Origin: Microcoleus sp. CAWBG506
Lineage (GTDB): Bacteria > Cyanobacteriota > Cyanobacteriia > Cyanobacteriales > Microcoleaceae
Length of the DNA: 64,000 bases
NCBI GenBank assembly: GCA_020883125.1
Contig: JAHREW010000001.1
Location: 13,560 to 77,559, forward strand
Reading direction: 5' to 3'
Part shown: one piece after another, positions 60,775 to 64,000 of the stretch
How the letters are laid out: every line of letters starts with the position of its first letter
Position numbering within the stretch: the stretch's first letter is position 1
Notes under the pieces: generated by a model
The model's input: the letters and a program-made list of their open reading frames with translations, nothing else
Database searches by the model: none
What the model was told of the DNA's origin: nothing
Position numbers and translations under genes: made by a program

Positions 60775-62715
60775 ATGACTAAAAATATTACCAAAGAAAA
60801 TAGAGGCAACATATTAATTGTTGACGACACTCCAGAAAATTTGCAAGTTTTATCAGCCACACTGTTAGATCGCGGATATAAAGTTCGGGGTGTAATCAAT
60901 GGTAAAATGGCAATTAGAGCTGCAAAATCTGGTTCTCCCGATCTAATTTTACTCGATATCAAAATGCCGGAGATGAACGGCTACGAAGTCTGTGCTCAAC
61001 TCAAAGCCGATGGGCAAACATCAGAAATTCCGGTGATTTTTATTAGCGCTTTAGATGAAGTTTTAGATAAACTCAAAGCATTTCAAATTGGTGGAGTGGA
61101 TTACATCACCAAACCGTTTCAGGTTGAAGAAGTTTTAGCAAGAGTTGAACACCAACTGACTATAAAAAGACTACAAAAAGAAATAATTTATCGCAATAAT
61201 CAACTGCAAAAAGAAATAGTTGAACGCAAAAAAGCCGAAGAACAAGCAGCCGCAGCTTCTCAAGCAAAAAGTCAATTTGTTGCCAATATGAGCCACGAAT
61301 TAAGGACTCCCCTGAATGCGATTCTGGGTTTTACTCAAGTAATGAGTCGTGATTCTTTACTGAGTAATGAAAATATAGAAAATCTCAGAATCATTAACCG
61401 TAGCGGTCAACATTTGCTGGAATTAATTAATGATGTTTTAGACTTGTCAAAAATTGAAGCTGGGATAGTTGCTTTAGATGAAAGTAGTTTTGATTTGTAT
61501 CAAGCTTTAGACACTTTGGAAGAGATGTTTCAAATCAAAGCTGAAACTAAGAATTTGCACCTCAAATTTTCCGTGGAATCCCAGGTTCCCCAATATATTA
61601 AAACCGATGAAAAAAAACTACGTGTCTGCTTAATTAATCTGCTGGGAAATTCCATAAAATTTACTGAAAACGGTGGTGAGATTTTGCTAAGAGTGGCTCT
61701 GGCAACTGTTCCATTCCAATCAGTAGAAACAGAAATTGATTGTAACTCGATTTCCAACGAACGATGTGTAATATTTTTTGAGGTTCAAGACACTGGAGTT
61801 GGCATAGCAGCCGAAGAAATGGATACTTTATTTAATGCTTTTGTGCAAACAGAAGCTGGGAAAAAATCGGCTGACGGCACGGGTTTGGGGTTAAATATTA
61901 CCAAAAAATACGTGGAAATTATGGGAGGTAATATTGAAGTAAGTAGTATTTTAGGTGAGGGAACTACTTTTAAATTTAATATTAAACTCTGTGCGGTGGC
62001 TCCCTCGGAAGTAAATATCACGAGATTGCAACGGGTGCTGGGGCTAGAACCAGAGCAGCGAATTTATCGAATTTTAGCAGTGGATGATAATACTGAAAAT
62101 CGGCTGCTGCTAATTAAAATGCTCGAACCCATTGGCTTTGAAGTCAGAGAAGCTGAAAATGGTAGACAAGCAATTGAAATCTGGGAAAGTTGGCAGCCGG
62201 ATTTAATCTGGCTGGATACGCGAATGCCAGTAATGAATGGTTTTGAAGCTGTGGCTGAAATTAGAGCTAGGGAGAAAAATACTCGATCGCATACTGTAGT
62301 TATTGCTCTGACTGCTAGCATTTTTGAGGAAAGAAGAGGCGAAATTATCGCAGCAGGCTGCGACGATTTTGTACGTAAACCTTTTCAAGAACAAATCATT
62401 TTTGACAAAATTGCTCACTATTTGGGAGTGCGCTATATTTATCAAGAGTTGTCTATACCTTTTGGGGTGGGGGGGAGGCGTTATTTGAACGGCGAAAAAC
62501 CAGATTCATTTTTTTTACCACTGCTGGCAGAGATGCCAAAAAGTTGGTTAGAGGAACTGGACGAGGCTGCTAATGATGTTAATGAAGAGTTGGTGATTCA
62601 AGTTGTCGATCGCATTTCCGAAAGTCATCCAACTTTAGCGAATGCTTTAAAGGATTTACTTGAGGATTACCGACTTGACAAAATAGTGAATTTAACTCAA
62701 TCAATTTTAGAATAA
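60775..62715 (+). CDS. Hybrid histidine kinase REC-HisKA-HATPase-REC
   Basis: 646 residues. N-terminal receiver (LIVDDTPENLQVLS, LILLDIKMPEMNGYEV, Asp near 61; ITKPFQVEEVLARVEHQ), a short coiled coil, H-box MSHELRTPLNAILGFTQV (His near 174), HATPase (NLLGNSIKF, DTGVGIAAEEM, GTGLGLNIT), and a second receiver LIWLDTRMPVMNGFEA (Asp near 481). The C-terminal tail (WLEELDEAANDVNEELVIQVV) resembles that of the preceding gene. It lacks the PAS sensors present there, so input probably comes through the N-terminal receiver. Its TAA stop is immediately followed by the ATG of the next gene. Confidence 0.92.
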   Translation: MTKNITKENRGNILIVDDTPENLQVLSATLLDRGYKVRGVINGKMAIRAAKSGSPDLILLDIKMPEMNGYEVCAQLKADGQTSEIPVIFISALDEVLDKLKAFQIGGVDYITKPFQVEEVLARVEHQLTIKRLQKEIIYRNNQLQKEIVERKKAEEQAAAASQAKSQFVANMSHELRTPLNAILGFTQVMSRDSLLSNENIENLRIINRSGQHLLELINDVLDLSKIEAGIVALDESSFDLYQALDTLEEMFQIKAETKNLHLKFSVESQVPQYIKTDEKKLRVCLINLLGNSIKFTENGGEILLRVALATVPFQSVETEIDCNSISNERCVIFFEVQDTGVGIAAEEMDTLFNAFVQTEAGKKSADGTGLGLNITKKYVEIMGGNIEVSSILGEGTTFKFNIKLCAVAPSEVNITRLQRVLGLEPEQRIYRILAVDDNTENRLLLIKMLEPIGFEVREAENGRQAIEIWESWQPDLIWLDTRMPVMNGFEAVAEIRAREKNTRSHTVVIALTASIFEERRGEIIAAGCDDFVRKPFQEQIIFDKIAHYLGVRYIYQELSIPFGVGGRRYLNGEKPDSFFLPLLAEMPKSWLEELDEAANDVNEELVIQVVDRISESHPTLANALKDLLEDYRLDKIVNLTQSILE

Positions 62716-64000
62716 ATGGATAGTAGCGGAATTAAAATATTGATGGTTGATGATCAACCGATTAATCTGCGTTTTTTATCTAATTTACTAAGCTCTCATG
62801 GCTATCAAGTTTACAGAGCTATTTCTGGACAACTAGCTTTGAATGCTGCAATTGCCTATGCTCCTGATTTGATTTTGTTGGATATCCGAATGCCAGAAAT
62901 GGACGGATATGAAGTATGGGCTAAAAAATATACCAGAAACAGCGCATATTCCGGTAATTTTTTTAAGCGTATTAGATGATATTAACGATAAAATAGAAGC
63001 TTTTAGAGTGGGGGGATTAGACTACATTACTAAACCTTTTCAAGGGGAAGAAATTTTAGCAAGAATCGAAACGCAAATAGATTTACAAAGACTGCAACAG
63101 CAATTAAAAAATCAAATTCTTCAACTGCAACAGTCGCAATTATTGCTAGCAAGCGTCTTGAATAGTTCCCTAGACGGTGTGGTAGCTTTTTCTGCTGTTC
63201 GCAACAGTCAGGGAAATATTGTTGATTTCAAATGGATTTTGCTGAACCGGGCTGCGGAAAAAATGCTGAGTATGGTGTCCCAGGATTTAATAGGGAAGTA
63301 TTTGTTAGAACAAATTCCTCAAGTCTGCAAAAATGGTCTATTTGATGTGTATGTTTCTGTGGTAGAAACAGGAGAAACTGTAGAGCGAGAATTTTATTAC
63401 GAACACGATCGCAAATTCAGTGCTTGGCTGCACATTGTGGCTGTCAAATTAAATGACGGTTTGGCTGTCACATTTCGGGATATTAGCGGACGAAAACGAT
63501 CGGAAGCCGCCCTTAGAGCCAGCGAAGCTCGCTTTCTGGCCCTGACTCAAGTCTCCTCAGATATGATTACCCTGGCGGATGCAAATTGTCATGTCATCTA
63601 TCAAAGTTCAGCCGTAGAAAGAGTTTTGGGCTATTCTCCAGCAGAATTTATGGGTAAAATGCCTTTGCAAGTGCTGCACCCTGATGATTTGGCTTCCCAA
63701 AAAGAGGCAATTGCTTGGATGCGAGCAAATCCGGGTATTTCTAAACTTATGGAATATCGGTTGCTGCACAAAAATGGTAATTGGGTATGGCTAGAGGGAG
63801 TTGCTACTAACTGGCTTGAGGATGCTGATATTGGTGCTTTTGTGGTACTCACCCGCGATATTAGCGAACGCAAACAAGCAGAAATAACTCTGACTCGCTA
63901 TGATCGAGAATTAAGTCGCTCTAATGCAGAATTACAACAGTTTGCTTATATTGCTTCCCATGATTTGCAAGCACCTTTGGGAACGATTTCCGGTTACGCT
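62716..64000 (+). CDS. Receiver-PAS sensor kinase with a frameshift; runs off the window
   Basis: The first 67 codons encode a receiver ([34 protein letters not shown]). After GAA GTA TGG at 62911-62919 one extra G shifts the frame: the original frame ends at 62979, while from CTA at 62921 the sequence continues as [21 protein letters not shown] ... [14 protein letters not shown] and stays open to the window end. It then gives two PAS-type units ([47 protein letters not shown]) and the start of an H-box ([18 protein letters not shown]). Either a real single-base insertion (pseudogene) or a sequencing error in the GGG. The intact form would be a REC-PAS-PAS kinase. Confidence 0.8.

Overview
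The window looks like chromosome of a filamentous, probably non-heterocystous cyanobacterium of the Oscillatoria/Microcoleus type. The evidence is frequent GCGATCGC-like HIP1 octamers, heptanucleotide short tandem repeats, an SLH-domain OprB-type porin, the Ycf46/Ycf35 pair, a PEP-CTERM protein, a Nat/Liv-type amino-acid ABC system, solanesyl diphosphate synthase and a hetZ-patU pair. The assignment is by gene content only. No rRNA, tRNA or CRISPR array was seen.

Layout. 1-2040: a FAH-family hydrolase and 5-formyl-THF cyclo-ligase, flanked by heptanucleotide repeats and an 11-copy, 33-bp palindromic tandem array. 2040-6750: an accessory island with an HTH/NB-ARC STAND ATPase divergent from an HTH-dynamin-like GTPase across a promoter of 10-bp-phased TGACA boxes, then a 120-codon gene split by a 106-bp MITE insertion, plus a small partner gene. 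6830-12520: a phage-type lysozyme and a polysaccharide group (fcl, gmd, priming sugar transferase, GT4). 12800-21110: OprB porin, RqcH/NFACT, a TnpB-only IS element beside a GIY-YIG gene, an aldo/keto reductase and an ABC-2 permease.

21500-31990: a radical SAM/SPASM protein, a decayed TnpB end, then a branched-chain/neutral amino-acid ABC system (SBP, LivH, LivM, LivG, LivF) interrupted by an LCM-type methyltransferase and an antisense PEP-CTERM gene, followed by an SMI1/KNR4 protein. 32300-39020: a very large CBS-PAS-GAF hybrid kinase and, divergently, a single-GAF protein that looks like a stand-alone dual-cysteine cyanobacteriochrome. 39300-44160: an FAD oxidoreductase, two GT2 glycosyltransferases and Dps.

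44500-47100: RHH regulator, ycf46 and ycf35 behind a near-consensus sigma-70-type promoter and ending at a strong terminator. 47370-53900: a transglutaminase-fold membrane protein without its catalytic residues, patU and hetZ (overlapping), a conserved small protein and a polyprenyl diphosphate synthase. 54140-54790: a small one-helix membrane protein with a long leader and strong terminator hairpin. 55000-64000: five consecutive two-component genes (kinase, receiver and three hybrid kinases). The last has a frameshift in its receiver domain and runs off the window.

Two themes recur. Small palindromic mobile repeats (TA-flanked MITEs carrying a GGCATTGCC core, poly-C/poly-G palindromes, heptanucleotide repeats) have entered genes or supply their start and stop codons. 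Signalling genes are unusually dense.
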